DNA from: Arion vulgaris
Taxonomy: Eukaryota; Mollusca; Gastropoda; Stylommatophora; Arionidae
Assembly (NCBI GenBank): GCA_020796225.1
Contig: CM036753.1
Span: 68,232,365-68,296,364, forward strand
DNA length: 64,000 nucleotides
Reading direction: 5' to 3'
How positions within the stretch are numbered: the first letter of the stretch is position 1; each line of letters begins with the position of its first letter. The translations under genes and the position numbers were made by a program. The notes below the pieces were generated by a model. The model was given only the letters and a program-made list of their open reading frames with translations, was not told where the DNA came from and made no database searches. This document shows positions 42,128-52,699 of this stretch, piece after piece.

Positions 42128-42400
42128 ATAACTTCACCGCCCGAGTAGTTACTGGGGCCCAAATTTGGGGTGTAAAGAATAGAACCATTGTTACCTGCCA
42201 CGCATATCGTAAGAGGCGACTAAGGAGGTTTGGATAAAATCGGATGCACGTGTCCGTTAGGGAATGCTAACCCAAAACAAATGCTTGCAGAAAACGGATG
42301 CACCTGACCGTAAGGCACATAACATGATCAACGACCCCTCACAATGAGGAATGGGATAACGGATTCTACGGTCGCCAATCTGCCTCGGAGATTTAGCCAG
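42128..42400 (+). mobile_element. S3-headed repeat, probable LINE/SINE chimera or relative
   Basis: CACCGCCCGAGTAGTTACTG and GTGTAAAGAATAGAACCATTG match the S3 head. From about 42260 the body differs (CCCCTCACAATGAGGAATGG, ACGGATTCTACGGTCGCC) and leads into a LINE C-terminal fragment. Confidence 0.55.
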
Positions 42401-42477
42401 GTAGTAAGAATGTAAGACCTACCATCACGATGGTGGCCAAAACTTACTGCAGGTAGAGGTCGGCACAAACGGCGAAG

Positions 42478-42665
42478 CAGAAATCATAGAAATTATATCC
42501 TACAGAACTGTCCCCAGTATGCAGACTTGAGAAGAAAGAGGTGGCCAACTTACACTAGCATCCATGACAAACTGTATGGCGTGGCTGATAATCTGAGGCA
42601 GACGGCTGCCTTTATTAGAGAATCCGAAATCCTAATGTAGTGAGAACGCAGAAGACAACGTAGGC
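42478..42665 (+). pseudogene. LINE ORF2 C terminus (WPTxTSIHDKLYG type)
   Basis: The plus frame reads CPQYADLRRKRWPTYTSIHD, KLYGVADNLRQTAAFIRESE and then a stop. It matches the CPxxxxLRxxxWPxGTxLxxKLYGxxxxLxxTxxFI ending of RNase-H-lacking Jockey/I-like ORF2 proteins, placed from memory of that style only. Nothing upstream is conserved. Confidence 0.55.
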
Positions 42666-42669
42666 GGAT

Positions 42670-43190
42670 AACTAGTAACGCTGCTTATTAGAAACGAAAC
42701 TATCTAGTGAAACAGAAACGAATCTCCAAACAACACCTCCACAGAAATCATTTATCTCAGAAATCCAAACGTCTCCTTTCGTTCCATTTTGTCCTCTATA
42801 TTGTTTTGTTTCACAGCAGCACAGAGCTGGACCCTTGAAATATGACCATGTTTGTTCAACTATATATTGCTGATTTCCGTTCTAGTTGTTGATTGTATTC
42901 ACGTAAAGAGCGTTTTATCTAGATATATTAGTTTGTGTAAATCAAAATAGAACAACCAACTAAAGGAAATATGGAAGCTTGGATGCTGTAAATTCTTATA
43001 GTTTGTCCAGAATACTAAATCACCGACAAATTACGACAGGTAATAGTTATCAATCAACCTGATAACTGAAGCCAGTGTCTACAGGCTAGTTCATATTAGT
43101 ACGTTTGTTCCTGAATCTAGAATCTTCGTTGCCGTTTATTTATACTAATTCATTATCATAGTTATTCGTCTAAATCGTTGACCTCTTTCA
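42670..43190. other. No recognised feature
   Basis: Spacer. A short S3 remnant (GACAGTGGTTCTATTCTTCG, minus) lies near 43214. Confidence 0.4.
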
Positions 43191-43424
43191 TACGTCTTTT
43201 GCGACATGCGAGATTAGACAGTGGTTCTATTCTTCGTTACCAAGGAAACCATAGGAAGGAAAGTGGACGGGTGTCTAAAATATGCTCACTGTAAATTGTA
43301 CACCACACAACGTTGGACGGACATATATTTTGTTTGTGTGTTCTCAAGGGCAGATGACATAATGCCTTGATATAAGGGTGCTTCTTAATCATGATTCTTG
43401 TGTCGTCCAGTGAGAAGCTGGGAC

Positions 43425-43668
43425 CCGCAAGGGAAGCAATAAATAGTACCACTACGACCAATAAGGCATGTCGTAATAGGGGACTATTACAACACCTAGG
43501 AATGCTACCCTAGTAAATAAAAAGCATCGCAGAAATCGGATGTGCTGACTACTTGTAGGCGCATAACTGGCACAACGTACAATCACTCTTAGGCTCAGAT
43601 CACATACAAATCACACAGAATGGTTAGCAAGTGGTCGATATGGAGCGTTCGAAGAAGATGATGATTTT
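43425..43668 (+). mobile_element. SINE S2
   Basis: GACCCGCAAGGGAAGCAATA, GCATAACTGGCACAACGTAC, CGATATGGAGCGTTCGAAGA and a GAAGATGATGA tail. Confidence 0.87.
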
Positions 43669-43671
43669 TGT

Positions 43672-43830
43672 GGAACCCACAAGGAAAACGGAAAAGGGAA
43701 ATTCTAAACAAACTAGCAGAGCGAGTCTTCTTGGGGAAGTGAAGTATGTAGAACTATCATGGGAAGCCATAAAGAAAACAGCATGAGAACGGGAGTGTGA
43801 CGAGCAACTGTTAAGGTCTTATGACTTACA
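43672..43830 (+). pseudogene. LINE 3' end
   Basis: WNPQGKRKREILNKLAERVF, then SWEAIKKTA, a stop and ERECDEQ. It fits the WNPxGKRKRGRP...SWxxxxxxAxDRxxWR ending of LINE proteins with several changes. Confidence 0.55.
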
Positions 43831-44329
43831 ATGAGCGGAGAGGAATATGTATGTAAGAAAGTTAATCACAATGCACATGCGTCTCAACGTTCGTACCAGC
43901 AGACAGGACCGTACCGTACTATGATACAAAGAGGCGGCTGCATCAGGCGGCACCGTAAGGGTAGCAGCATAAGCTGCGAAATCAAAATCACAATTGAAGG
44001 TTATTTTAAAGAAAAAACATTTAAGGGGCGGCATTTGAAGACTTGCATCATACTGAGAAAATATACCGCACGACCCTGCCAGCAGAGCATGACATAGCTA
44101 AATTAGTTGAAAGCTTAATACCAGAACTTAAAAGAATGTATAAAAATAGAACTGCATAACAGTTGTTTGAAAGGTATTTTTAATTAGTCTAACTAATTAA
44201 CTGCGAGTAATAATGCACAGATATACGCGTCTGTAGGATGAAATATTAAAACACAACTTTAAATATATAGAAACAGTGTCATGGGAGTGTTATTGAACAG
44301 TCGTGAGTGCTACAAACCTACCCACAACA
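43831..44329. other. Unrecognised; contains an 88-codon open frame
   Basis: The frame 43831-44097 (basic, cysteine-containing) has no motif I can assign and no support as a gene. Confidence 0.35.
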
Positions 44330-44600
44330 TCATATATAAGCTAGTGAAAGATCATACGGCTTTGTAAAATCGATAAGACCAGACTGCTAAGTCGCTGCCC
44401 TTGCAAAAAAAAGCGTTAAAACGAAATTCCTGAAAGATTTAGCCGTTCTTTATATTACATTGGGGACTTCCTGTGTTAAGAAACTCGTGCACTACCTCTG
44501 AGATCTTTCTCTGTAATAAACAGATCGGAGACACATGATTATTGCACACAATTCAATGATGATGGTCCTATCAATCAACAAATAAATAAATCAATCAATG
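44330..44600 (+). mobile_element. Dispersed repeat S7
   Basis: CTGAGATCTTTCTCTGTAAT, AACAGATCGGAGACACATGA and a TATCAATCAACAAATAAATAAATCAATC tail, collinear with S7 at 25910-26160. Confidence 0.7.
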
Positions 44601-44631
44601 CAATTTCATTGCTAGAATAGGCCTTTAGACG

Positions 44632-44667
44632 TTTCTGTCCACCAGACGTTTAGCTGGTGGACAGAAA
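44632..44667. repeat. Perfect 14-bp inverted repeat at a LINE 5' junction
   Basis: TTTCTGTCCACCAG (44632-44645) and CTGGTGGACAGAAA (44654-44667) with an 8-bp loop. The right arm is the first coding sequence of the LINE fragment that follows, so the left arm looks like an inverted copy made at insertion. Confidence 0.9.
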
Positions 44668-45029
44668 AAACGCTTTAAAGACACCCTTAAAGTGTCTCTG
44701 AAATGCTTCGATATAGACAATACGTGCTGGGAATCCCTTGCGCAAGATCGCCAAATGTGGCGCTGTAACAACAAAGAGGAACCCGAATAGCTGAGAATCA
44801 TCGTATTGTTGAGTCACAGAGAAAACGAGCAGCGCGAAAAGACAGAGCACACAACACGCACATGTCTAACCTTGATCATGTATACCCCACCTGTGGTCGG
44901 GGATTCTGTTCTAGGATTGGACTCTACAGTCACCTCCGCACACACCAGAGAGGTGCAACAGTACACGTCTGAGATTGTTGTCATCATCGCTTGCGATGGA
45001 CGGTTATTATTATTATTATTATTATTATA
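44654..45029 (+). pseudogene. LINE ORF2 C terminus ending in a C2H2-like finger, (TTA)n tail
   Basis: Plus frames read GGQKKRFKDTLKVSLKCFDI, SWESLAQDRQMWR, a basic stretch, then YPTCGRGFCSRIGLYSHLRT-H. The last part has the layout of a C2H2 finger (C, CxxC with the first cysteine now tyrosine, HxxxH). VVIIACDG and a (TTA)n tail at 45004-45029 follow. RTE-like LINEs with a C-terminal CPTCGRxFxxxIGLxSHxRTH finger are known; this is a 5'-truncated copy. Confidence 0.8.
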
Positions 45030-45034
45030 GGCAT

Positions 45035-45340
45035 AGGAAGAAATCTCAAAGCTTCTGTCACGTCGCTTACCATCTATGAATATAAATGTACACACAATTT
45101 GAGTTGCTATGGATACGTACTTTAATGCTTCAACGACAACTTTGACAACAGGAACGATGGCCGGATATAACTGCCCTTGCGAACAATGAAATTCATTTTT
45201 CTACAAAAACAAACATCTATCAGGGCCGGAAGTACGAAGTTCTCTATTTACTTGTTAGTGCGTGAGAGTGTTTCAGTTTAAATATGTCGAAAATTACGTA
45301 TAGAATTGGGGGAGGGATTGGAATGGGAAAACTGATGCCA
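45035..45340. other. No recognised feature
   Basis: Spacer before the 34-bp array. Confidence 0.4.
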
Positions 45341-45344
45341 ATCT

Positions 45345-45745
45345 GATGTCAGATCATGTCAGTGTTGTCAGTCATTTTTGTCAGTCATGTAGTGTTTGTC
45401 AGTCAATTGTCATATGTCAGGTAGTCAATGCCAATTGATGTCAGATCATGTCAGTGTTGTCCAGTCAATTTGTTTTCAGATCATGTCAGTGTTGTCCAGT
45501 CAATTTGATGGCAGACCATGTCAGTGTAGTCAAGCCAACTTGATGGCAGACCATCTCAGTGTTGTCTAGTCAACATGATGGCAGACCATGTCAGTGTAGT
45601 CAAGCCAACTTGATGTCAGACAATGTCAGTGTAGTCAAGTCAACTTGATGTCAGACCATGTCAGTGTAGTCAACCAATTTGATGTCAGACCATGTCAGTG
45701 TAGTCAAGCCAATTTGATGTTAGATCATGTAAACGTAGTTAAACC
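45345..45745 (+). repeat. About 34-bp tandem repeat, about 11 copies
   Basis: Unit TGATGTCAGATCATGTCAGT then GTAGTCAAGCCAAT. The left end is irregular; the right end is regular with GCAGACCATG variants. Confidence 0.93.
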
Positions 45746-45844
45746 AATATACTTGGTTTTACGAAATTTTTATCACGCTTTGCATTAACAAATCTAGACA
45801 TCTTAGAGACAGAATAAAGTGTTGTTAACCAGCAAGCTAAAAAA

Positions 45845-45945
45845 ACAACCAGCATGCATACATTTTCACATCTCCTATGAGAGATTGAACACCTATGAGT
45901 CTGTATGGAACGATATCGACTCGGCTCAATAACCAGCTACTACTA
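45845..45945 (+). pseudogene. RNase H LINE, extreme 3' fragment
   Basis: CATGCATACATTTTCACATCT, then GAACACCTATGAGTCTGTAT and TCGGCTCAATAACC. It matches the 3' end seen at 52960-53050 (plus) and at 28970-29060 (minus). Confidence 0.55.
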
Positions 45946-46042
45946 CAAGAGTTAATTTTGCGTGCCAGCTATCTTCTTTATTTTTTCTATCACAAAACTG
46001 TATTTCTTGTGCTTCTTTTCTTGGAAATATGTACTAGTTTCG

Positions 46043-46295
46043 CCTGTGTGGTGCCGGTGTCTAAGAGGGGAACAACGAACAGTACCACTGCGACCTACAA
46101 GGCTGTCGTAAAGGTGACTGAGGTAGTGGCCAAGGCAAGCTACCCTAGTAAATAAAAAGTGTCACAGAAATCGGGTGTTCTTTCCTACATGTAGGCTCAT
46201 AACTGGCACAACGTACAACCGCTCGTAGGCTCAGATCACACAGAGTGGTTAACAAGTGATCGATATGGAGAGTTAGAAGAGGAAGAGAAAGATGT
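46043..46295 (+). mobile_element. SINE S2
   Basis: Starts TGTGTGGTGCCGGTGTC and ends GATCGATATGGAGAGTTAGAAG plus a GAA-rich tail. ATGTACTAGTTTCGCC before and ATGTACTTATTTTGCC after form an imperfect target duplication. Confidence 0.85.
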
Positions 46296-46316
46296 ACTTA
46301 TTTTGCCCCTCGTTTT

Positions 46317-46484
46317 AGACTTGGCATGTTGCTTTTTATACACTTAAATATGATGTTTTAGACTTGACATGTTGCTTATACACTTAAATATGATGTTTTA
46401 GACTTGACATGTTGCTTATACACTTAAATATGATGTTTTAGACTTGGCATGTTGCTTATACACTTAAATATGATGTTTTAGAAA
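46317..46484 (+). repeat. 40-bp tandem repeat, 4 copies
   Basis: Unit AGACTTGACATGTTGCTTAT then ACACTTAAATATGATGTTTT. Copies are nearly identical. Confidence 0.95.
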
Positions 46485-46489
46485 ACATG

Positions 46490-46815
46490 TATGACAACAA
46501 TAGCAACACAGCGCAAGAATAAAAACTTGCATTTGAATGTTGAAGAGGGAAGGTAAAGATTGGCATGTCAAGATGACTTAGCGAAACATATTGTGTTTGA
46601 AGTTCTGAAGTTTTCAAATAGATAGAAGGTTGTTAAGCATTCATTGTAAATTTTACAAAACTTGACACATGAATATGATGAGTGTTGTGTGTGTTTTGTT
46701 TTTGCTTGTTCATATGTGACATAACAAAATATTTCAACGATCAAGAGGTTAAAATGCAGCAGTTCTGGTTTAAAGATTTGTCGTTAGACGGGTTACATCA
46801 CAATAACAACAACAG
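46490..46815. other. No recognised feature
   Basis: AT-rich spacer. Confidence 0.4.
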
Positions 46816-46817
46816 CC

Positions 46818-47055
46818 GCCGCCATGGTGCAATGGTTAGACAACTTGAAGTCTTCAGTTAGATTGCGAATTGCTTCTTAGACGAATGATCCCATCCAAGG
46901 TTTAAAGTCTTCAGTTAGATTGCGAATTGTTTCGACCGCAAACTGATATCAGATCGACCTAGCACCAGAGTGATTTTCCACCAATTTGGCACCAGTGTGA
47001 TCATGAAAAGTAAAGGCTTCCGACGTGATGATGACCCATCGCCTTTTAATTGCGT
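46818..47055 (+). mobile_element. Probable tRNA-derived SINE with an internal duplication
   Basis: The head GCCATGGTGCAATGGTTAGA (A-box-like) precedes GTCTTCAGTTAGATTGCGAA, which recurs about 67 bp on (46848 and 46908). ACCAGTGTGATCATGAAAAG follows. No second copy elsewhere in the window supports the family. Confidence 0.4.
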
Positions 47056-47059
47056 GTTG

Positions 47060-47560
47060 TAGATACCCAACAAATACTGATCTTTCACCGACTTTCACAG
47101 CTCCCCATACCCAAAAATACTGATCTTATACCGAATTTCAAAGCTCCCCATACCCAAAAATACTGATCTTATACCGAATTTCAAGCTCCCCCATACACAA
47201 CAAATACTGATCTTTCACCGACTTTCACAGCTCCCCCATACACAACAAATACTGATCTTATACCGAATTTCAAAGCTCCCTCGTGGACAACAAATACCAA
47301 TATTGCACCGAATTTCACAGCTCATCATACACAACAAATACTGATCTTACACCGAATCTCCCAGCTCCATATAAACAACAAATACTGATCTAACACCGAA
47401 TCTCCTAGCTCACCATAGACAACAAATACTGATCTTACACCGAATCTCACAGCTCCATATACACAACAAATACTGATCTTACACCGAATCTCACAGCTTC
47501 ATATACACAACAAATACTGATCTTACACCGAATCTCCCAGCTCCAAATAAACAACATATT
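47060..47560 (+). repeat. About 44-bp tandem repeat, about 11 copies
   Basis: Unit CACAACAAATACTGATCTTA then CACCGAATCTCACAGCTCCATATA, with length changes among copies. Confidence 0.93.
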
Positions 47561-47574
47561 GCCCAAGCAGAAGC

Positions 47575-47790
47575 TTTGCAGTCTACTCTAATTGATTTTT
47601 AATTGTCTGGTTGTTTTAAAAATACTCAAGCACGCGCCCTATGTTGTATCATCCTTCTTCGATTAGACTAAGAGCTCGATCTCACCTACAATGAGATCAA
47701 GAATTACTGGAAAAATATCACAATCTCACCAAGCAGGGATCAAACCGGTTACCATTAAAACGAGAGGCGGACACAATATCTCCACTCCAC
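47575..47790 (-). mobile_element. tRNA-related SINE S6
   Basis: Collinear with 28000-28235: CCTATGTTGTATCATCCTTC, TTCGATTAGACTAAGAGCTC and the B-box complement GGGATCAAACC (47736-47746). Confidence 0.62.
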
Positions 47791-47934
47791 AGAACAACAC
47801 ATCAGGACCAAAACAATGACTTGGATTCATGCTCAATAAATCACAACATATATCGGTGCATTTTATTTTTCAAGCAAAGTTACTCTTGATATGTTCATGA
47901 TAATATTTGTTAAAAACGAGTGCAGTGTTTATTC

Positions 47935-48250
47935 AAATTGGTTATTGGTTACTGAACTGACGTCACTGGACTCCGGGTAGACCTATAGGTGCTCAGTCTC
48001 CCCCAACAGATGTCGACGGGTATGCATACAGATGGTTCCTGTGGCTCGTTTGTTAAACACACTTCTCTCTCTCTCTCTGCCCCTCAAATATCCAGAGCTC
48101 TATTTGTACAACGTGCAATTCCAAACTCCCTAAATCGCTGGATTGAATCAACGTCAATTTGATCGTCCTCATCCAACAGTAAGTCGCGAAGAAACCAAAG
48201 AACATTCCCCTTATTCATCCTAAACTTCCCAACAATCGATGGTATCGAGG
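47935..48250 (-). pseudogene. RNase H LINE 3' end
   Basis: GGTTATTGGTTACTGAACTG, CTCCGGGTAGACCTATAGGT, then AACCAAAGAACATTCCCCTT match the 28.95-29.25 kb copy closely. Read on the minus strand this is the C-terminal knuckle and 3' UTR only. Confidence 0.75.
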
Positions 48251-48254
48251 TTTA

Positions 48255-48540
48255 TTCAAATTACATGTTTTAAACGAAGTTGTTAATGCGTGTCTTTTGT
48301 TTTGTATTTATTTATGTCAATCATCTGTAATTTCTGCCGCTGGATTCAATTGTATTCTACAAAATGACAATGTTATGTAAGAAATTCAACCTTGCTTGTG
48401 TTATACTTCTGTTCCCACAATCTCCAATGCGTTGTGTATTTTTATTTTCACGATAATAATACAAATAAATCAATCAATTTAAAGAAATAACATGATCGGA
48501 TATATAAAAATGTTAAGTGTTGAGCATGAATTATTTTCTT
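48255..48540. other. No recognised feature
   Basis: AT-rich spacer. Confidence 0.4.
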
Positions 48541-48544
48541 CATA

Positions 48545-48745
48545 GCACCAGGTTCTCAATCTAGCTAGGTTTCTCTTCACATAAATACCACTCCACTTTC
48601 AGAAAGTATTGCACAGAGCATAAACTCCGTAGCTTCAGCAACAATTCTTGGGATCTCTGGAAAAAATGCACTAGTGAACTGATGGACACAGGCCGAACAC
48701 ACGACCGTTAGAACGCAAGACAAACGCCTTACCAATGAGAAAGAA
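48545..48745 (-). mobile_element. SINE S4, divergent
   Basis: CATAAACTCCGTAGCTTCAG, CAACAATTCTTGGGATCTCT and CAAACGCCTTACCAATGAG (head complement) follow the S4 order. Confidence 0.6.
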
Positions 48746-49015
48746 AGAAATTTTAGTGATGGTTTTCATGTAAGCGAATCTCTAACATTATTTCCAGTTG
48801 TATTGATTACACAACAATTTGGCAGCAGCCGATAATAGAATGTCAAAAACTATTTTGGTGCTGCATTTTATATTTATTTATCGTATGGTAGGGATGTCAC
48901 GTGTTCTTTTTTATTATTATAGTAGATCTTGAACATTTTCATGTCATAGAAAAGATTCAAATATGTAGTACATGCATGGATGATTCTCAAATATTATCAT
49001 CATCTTCATCATCAT
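48746..49015. other. No recognised feature
   Basis: AT-rich spacer with a short (ATC)n patch near 48998-49015. Confidence 0.4.
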
Positions 49016-49021
49016 CAATTC

Positions 49022-49284
49022 TCGTCCGTCCGAGTGGTTACCGGGGCCCAAATTTGGGGTGTTAAGAATAGAACCACTGTTACCTGCCACGTGTGTCGTA
49101 AGAGGCGGCTAAGTAGGTTTGGTTGAAATCGGATGCATGTGTCCTAAATGTGCAGAAGTCTATGCGTTTAGGAGCCTACCAAACCAATGTGCAACGTATA
49201 CACGTTCTTGGCAAAGATCAAACATATCACAAAGAGTGATTAAAATTGGTCGCAAAAAACGAACACAAAGAAGAAGAAGGAGAT
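49022..49284 (+). mobile_element. SINE S3, complete
   Basis: Plus-strand S3 from CGTCCGTCCGAGTGGTTACC to GAACACAAAGAAGAAGAAGG, collinear with 41714-41968. Confidence 0.88.
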
Positions 49285-49289
49285 CAATT

Positions 49290-49565
49290 CTCATCGCACA
49301 CAACGGTAGATAAGGCAGAGAATAACCAATTTCCATTCAATTCGATCGTGTGGCTTTCTCTCCATTTGAAACCTTCTAGTCTTATGTATGGTTTTGAGTT
49401 CTGCTTCAAAAGTTCGCGTCCATGTGTCCCTAGGTCTGCAACTTTTTTTTGCAGTCCCTGCAATGTCCACTGATTTGCACGACTTTGCCAGGTTTATTTT
49501 TGTTCTCATTCTGACATGTCCAATCTATCGCAACTGTCTCTTTTGTATCTCTTTGATATTATAAA
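49290..49565 (-). pseudogene. LINE 3' end
   Basis: The minus frame 49291-49509 reads GTAKKSCRPRDTWTRTFEAE, LKTIHKTRRFQMERKPHDRI and EWKLV, a degraded GRPRDTWRRTxEAExK...DRxxWR ending. Confidence 0.65.
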
Positions 49566-49569
49566 TGAT

Positions 49570-49850
49570 ATATAATCATAGGCGTCCATATATTACGTAA
49601 AGGAAGGGATGTGATGTGGGGGATCTTGGGAGGGGCGGGGGTGCAATGTGACTCAGTCCGTATTCGAATCAACAACATTCAGAAAGCAGGCAAAGGATTT
49701 AACCACTTCGCAATAGAGACCACCAAGACGTTCAGACGTCTAGTTAAACACAGTGTTATTGATATTTCATGCAAACAGGCAAGGGCAATATTAAAATTGT
49801 TTGTTTTCGTTTGAACTGCAAATTACATAGTATGAGCCTGCCTGGACATT
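49570..49850. other. No recognised feature
   Basis: Spacer. Confidence 0.4.
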
Positions 49851-49855
49851 TAAAA

Positions 49856-50132
49856 AAAAGTAAAGGAACCCTTTCATACCTCGTGGTATATAGGTCAATA
49901 CAGTGTTAGGCCTGTATTTTTCATTGACCGTCGGCACACAATGGGTGATGTGGTCAGCATCACGCCGGCCGCCTTTACTTTCCCAGAGCATGTCTAGTAC
50001 CCAGTTGAGGCTGGGTTGACCAGAGAGCCGTCGTGGTCGGGAAAAATTCCACGCGCATTGCGGAGCTGAACCCAGACCACCAGTCTTGCGAATCGAGCTC
50101 ACTAACAACTACGCTACAGCGGCTCTCCTGCC
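49856..50132 (-). mobile_element. tRNA-related SINE S5, most complete copy
   Basis: The minus-strand head AGAGCCGCTGTAGCGTAGTT has an A box (TAGCGTAGTTGTTAGTG) and GGTTCAGCTCC as the B box. The body follows with CCGACGGTCAATGAAAAATA and ends CCACGAGGTATGAAAGGG. Confidence 0.85.
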
Positions 50133-50134
50133 TG

Positions 50135-50345
50135 GACATAATACATTCATTCTCTAGTGAGTGGGATGTCCTGCGAGTGTCTTCATTTCCACGACTGTTT
50201 AAAAGAATTTGGGGTCTTATCTGTCATGCATTTGCTGTAGTCCTGTAATTCATCGGTTGTGTGTTGAAGCCCCGTCTTACCTCATGTTGGATAAGACGTG
50301 GCATCCGATAATATAAGGCCGGCAAGCTCAGGTAAAAATTCTAGA
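50135..50345. other. No recognised feature
   Basis: Spacer. Confidence 0.35.
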
Positions 50346-50475
50346 AAATAAGACCATAACCGTCGCGTGACCTCGCATTGCAGTATTGTTAGATAGAGAC
50401 ACATTCATTTTATAACAACACAACATGTTAAATCAAGGTTATATTATGTCATAAATTAAGTTTAACACTAAGGAA

Positions 50476-51044
50476 GAAGACGGAAAACTAGATAGAGAGA
50501 TAGAGGCTAGAGTACAAAAGCAAATGCTGTAACCTACCAGCTAGCCCCATTGTTAAGGCACCCAAAAATTTCACAGGCAGCTAAGAAACAAATGATCAAC
50601 AGCATTTTTATACCTACTTGTGTTACCAGAGCCAAACATGGACATTGAGCAAAGCGCAGTCACAAAAATAACTACATGTGAAATGCGTTGCCTGAGAAAA
50701 GTTACCAACAACACAAGAAAAGACAGAATCACCAACATCAGCATAAGAAAGAAAGTTGGCACAAAACCGTGCTTGAATTATATAGATAAACAAAGAATGA
50801 AGTGGTTTGGCCACTTAATAAGAATGCATCCAAACTCCACAGTATACAGAGTCTTCTACAACAGAACATCGGGAAAGAAGGCAAGAGGAAGACCACGGAA
50901 AAGATGGTTAGATGGCGTGGCAGCATCCTGTGAAAGAGCAAAGATAACAATCACACAAGCCACCAGAACAGCGCAAGACAAAAACAGAAAACCACGACAC
51001 TGGGCAACAACCCGGTAGCAGTGTGACGACAAAAGAAGAAGAAG
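50476..51044 (+). mobile_element. RTE-1 copy, 569 bp, 5'-truncated, 12-bp target duplication
   Basis: Flanked by AACACTAAGGAA at 50464-50475 and 51045-51056. It is almost identical to 62786-63357 and ends ACGACAAAAGAAGAAGAAG. Confidence 0.96.
50480..51018 (+). pseudogene. RTE-1 ORF2 C-terminal part
   Basis: The open frame from 50620 gives TTCEMRCLRKVTNNTRKDRI, TNISIRKKVGTKPCLNYIDK, RMKWFGHLIRMHP and KKARGRPRKRWLDGVAAS, the connection region and GRPRxRW tail of RTE proteins. The frame before about 50664 is different: a run of five A (50664-50668) marks a shift that the 62.9-kb copy shares at 62976-62980. One extra base loss (ACTTGTGTT against ACTTTGTGTT) lies near 50620. Confidence 0.92.
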
Positions 51045-51319
51045 AACACTAAGGAATATCAGTATTATAAATATTTTTCTGCAATAAATAACCAAGGACT
51101 CATAGAATTGTGTAAAATTTGCAGAAAACCTTACATTGTTCTGTCAAAAAATTATTAAAAAACCAGCTTCCATTAAACAAGAATTTTAGTATTTGCCGAC
51201 TGAGCTAGTGGGCAATATGTTGCCGGGAGCCACGGATAAGAAGACTTACATTAGAGTTGAATCTACGTAGTGATATATATAGTTTTCAACCACACGGGAT
51301 ACGAACAGAACTGGATATA

Positions 51320-51780
51320 AAATATGGTGTTCCATATAATCAACACATCATCTAGTAACTTGTCCTTTCCGGAACTTGGCTCATATGATAGCAGTCTTGA
51401 AAAACTCTCTGTTCTGTTCAAGAAGACCGGCGTCAGCAACAGTCCTTCTCAGATCATCAATGATATCTTACACACATTGTCTTTTAGGTCTTCCTCTCAT
51501 TCTTCTTCCAGGCACCATTCCCTCCAAAATGATCTTCTCTAGGCACTCATATCGTTTGATGTGTCCGAAATATTTAATTTTCCTTGATTATGCTCTTTAA
51601 TAGCCAACTCTCTTTAATATCAAGCTGTTGCAGAACAGAAACATTTGATCTTTTCTCTGTCCATAATATTCTAAGTACTCTTCTGTAGCATTTGCATTCA
51701 ACGGCATTAATGATCTTCTCCGCCTCTTTGTCAATGGTCCCGGACAATGGTGTTGGCGATCAACACATAAACAATGGATT
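51320..51780 (-). pseudogene. LINE-G ORF2 C terminus
   Basis: On the minus strand, KIKYFGHIKRYECLEKIILE, GMVPGRRMRGRPK-like sequence and a DIIDDLRRTV segment parallel the plus-strand copy at 56325-56560. Frame changes are frequent. Confidence 0.7.
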
Positions 51781-51904
51781 TAACTAACCATTGATTCAGT
51801 AATTTCTCAGACCACATAATTGAAGAAGAAATGACATATATTGATATGATATAAAGAAAATATATAATAATCATTAAAATAGAAAGTTCGATAGCCAACG
51901 ACTA

Positions 51905-52125
51905 AACCAAATCGTACAGTGTTTCTTCATATGGTGCAGTTCCTCTCTGCAGAAATGGCACTGTGCTTGCTGAGAGTATTTCACATAACACAAACTCCGT
52001 AGTTCTAACAACAATCCTATGGATCCAGAACCAAAAAAAGGCAATCGTGAACCGAACCACCCGGTCCGGATTCGAACCTGCGTTCTTCAGAACGCAATTA
52101 AAACGGTTTAACCACATATACAAAT
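51905..52125 (-). mobile_element. tRNA-derived SINE S4
   Basis: Head complement with B box GGTTCGAATCC (52068-52078) and GGTTTAACCACATA. The body has AACTCCGTAGTTCTAACAAC and TCTCTGCAGAAATGGCACTG. Confidence 0.8.
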
Positions 52126-52129
52126 GCAT

Positions 52130-52695
52130 TAATAATATTTACCTGGTAGTGCCCATCCCTATAAGTTAAGAGAACAAATATTAAATGAAGCGGTATTCGG
52201 TAAAAACAATTAAGCGAAAATTAAAGTGTATTCTAAAGTTGGTCGTCTTGCAACCGCATTTAAGCTGTATGATTTCATTGTATGTTGAGCCAGCCAGTGT
52301 CAGTGCTAATCCACAAACTTGGACATTGATGTCTGGCCAGTAGATTTTATTACGCTTCTTAGAAGTTTCCCAACAATACTGCAATCAATTCTTTAGACAA
52401 CTTCAATATAATATATTAAACTTGATGTCACCAAAGTCAACAAATCACGTAAATTAATATATCAAAGGCTGATTGCCACCTTCAATATTTCCATTATTTC
52501 GAGTATTGGTGAGCTTGTTTGGGACTTTCTGTTTATCTTTTTGTTTTACTTTCTCATATAACATACCTTTATCATTTTGACATACGTTGATTTACATACT
52601 TTATTTCTATTCCGTATTCCATTTGTTTATCGTTATTTTAAACAAGCATTGGTACAGGGCCCTAAATACGCACACATAAATGTTATATGTATAAA
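52130..52695. other. No recognised feature
   Basis: AT-rich stretch; the frame 52577-52840 only becomes recognisable after about 52700. Confidence 0.4.
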
Positions 52696-52699
52696 GGTA

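Larger units (their letters stand above)
50350..51160 (+). repeat. Dispersed repeat R8, split by an RTE insertion
   Basis: Left part 50350-50475 and right part 51057-51160 are collinear with the unbroken copy at 14435-14635. Confidence 0.8.

Noticed and set aside
43831..44097. 88-codon frame MSGEEYVCKK
   Set aside because: No recognised motif, neighbours are LINE and S7 scraps, and no start, splice or poly-A context supports a gene.
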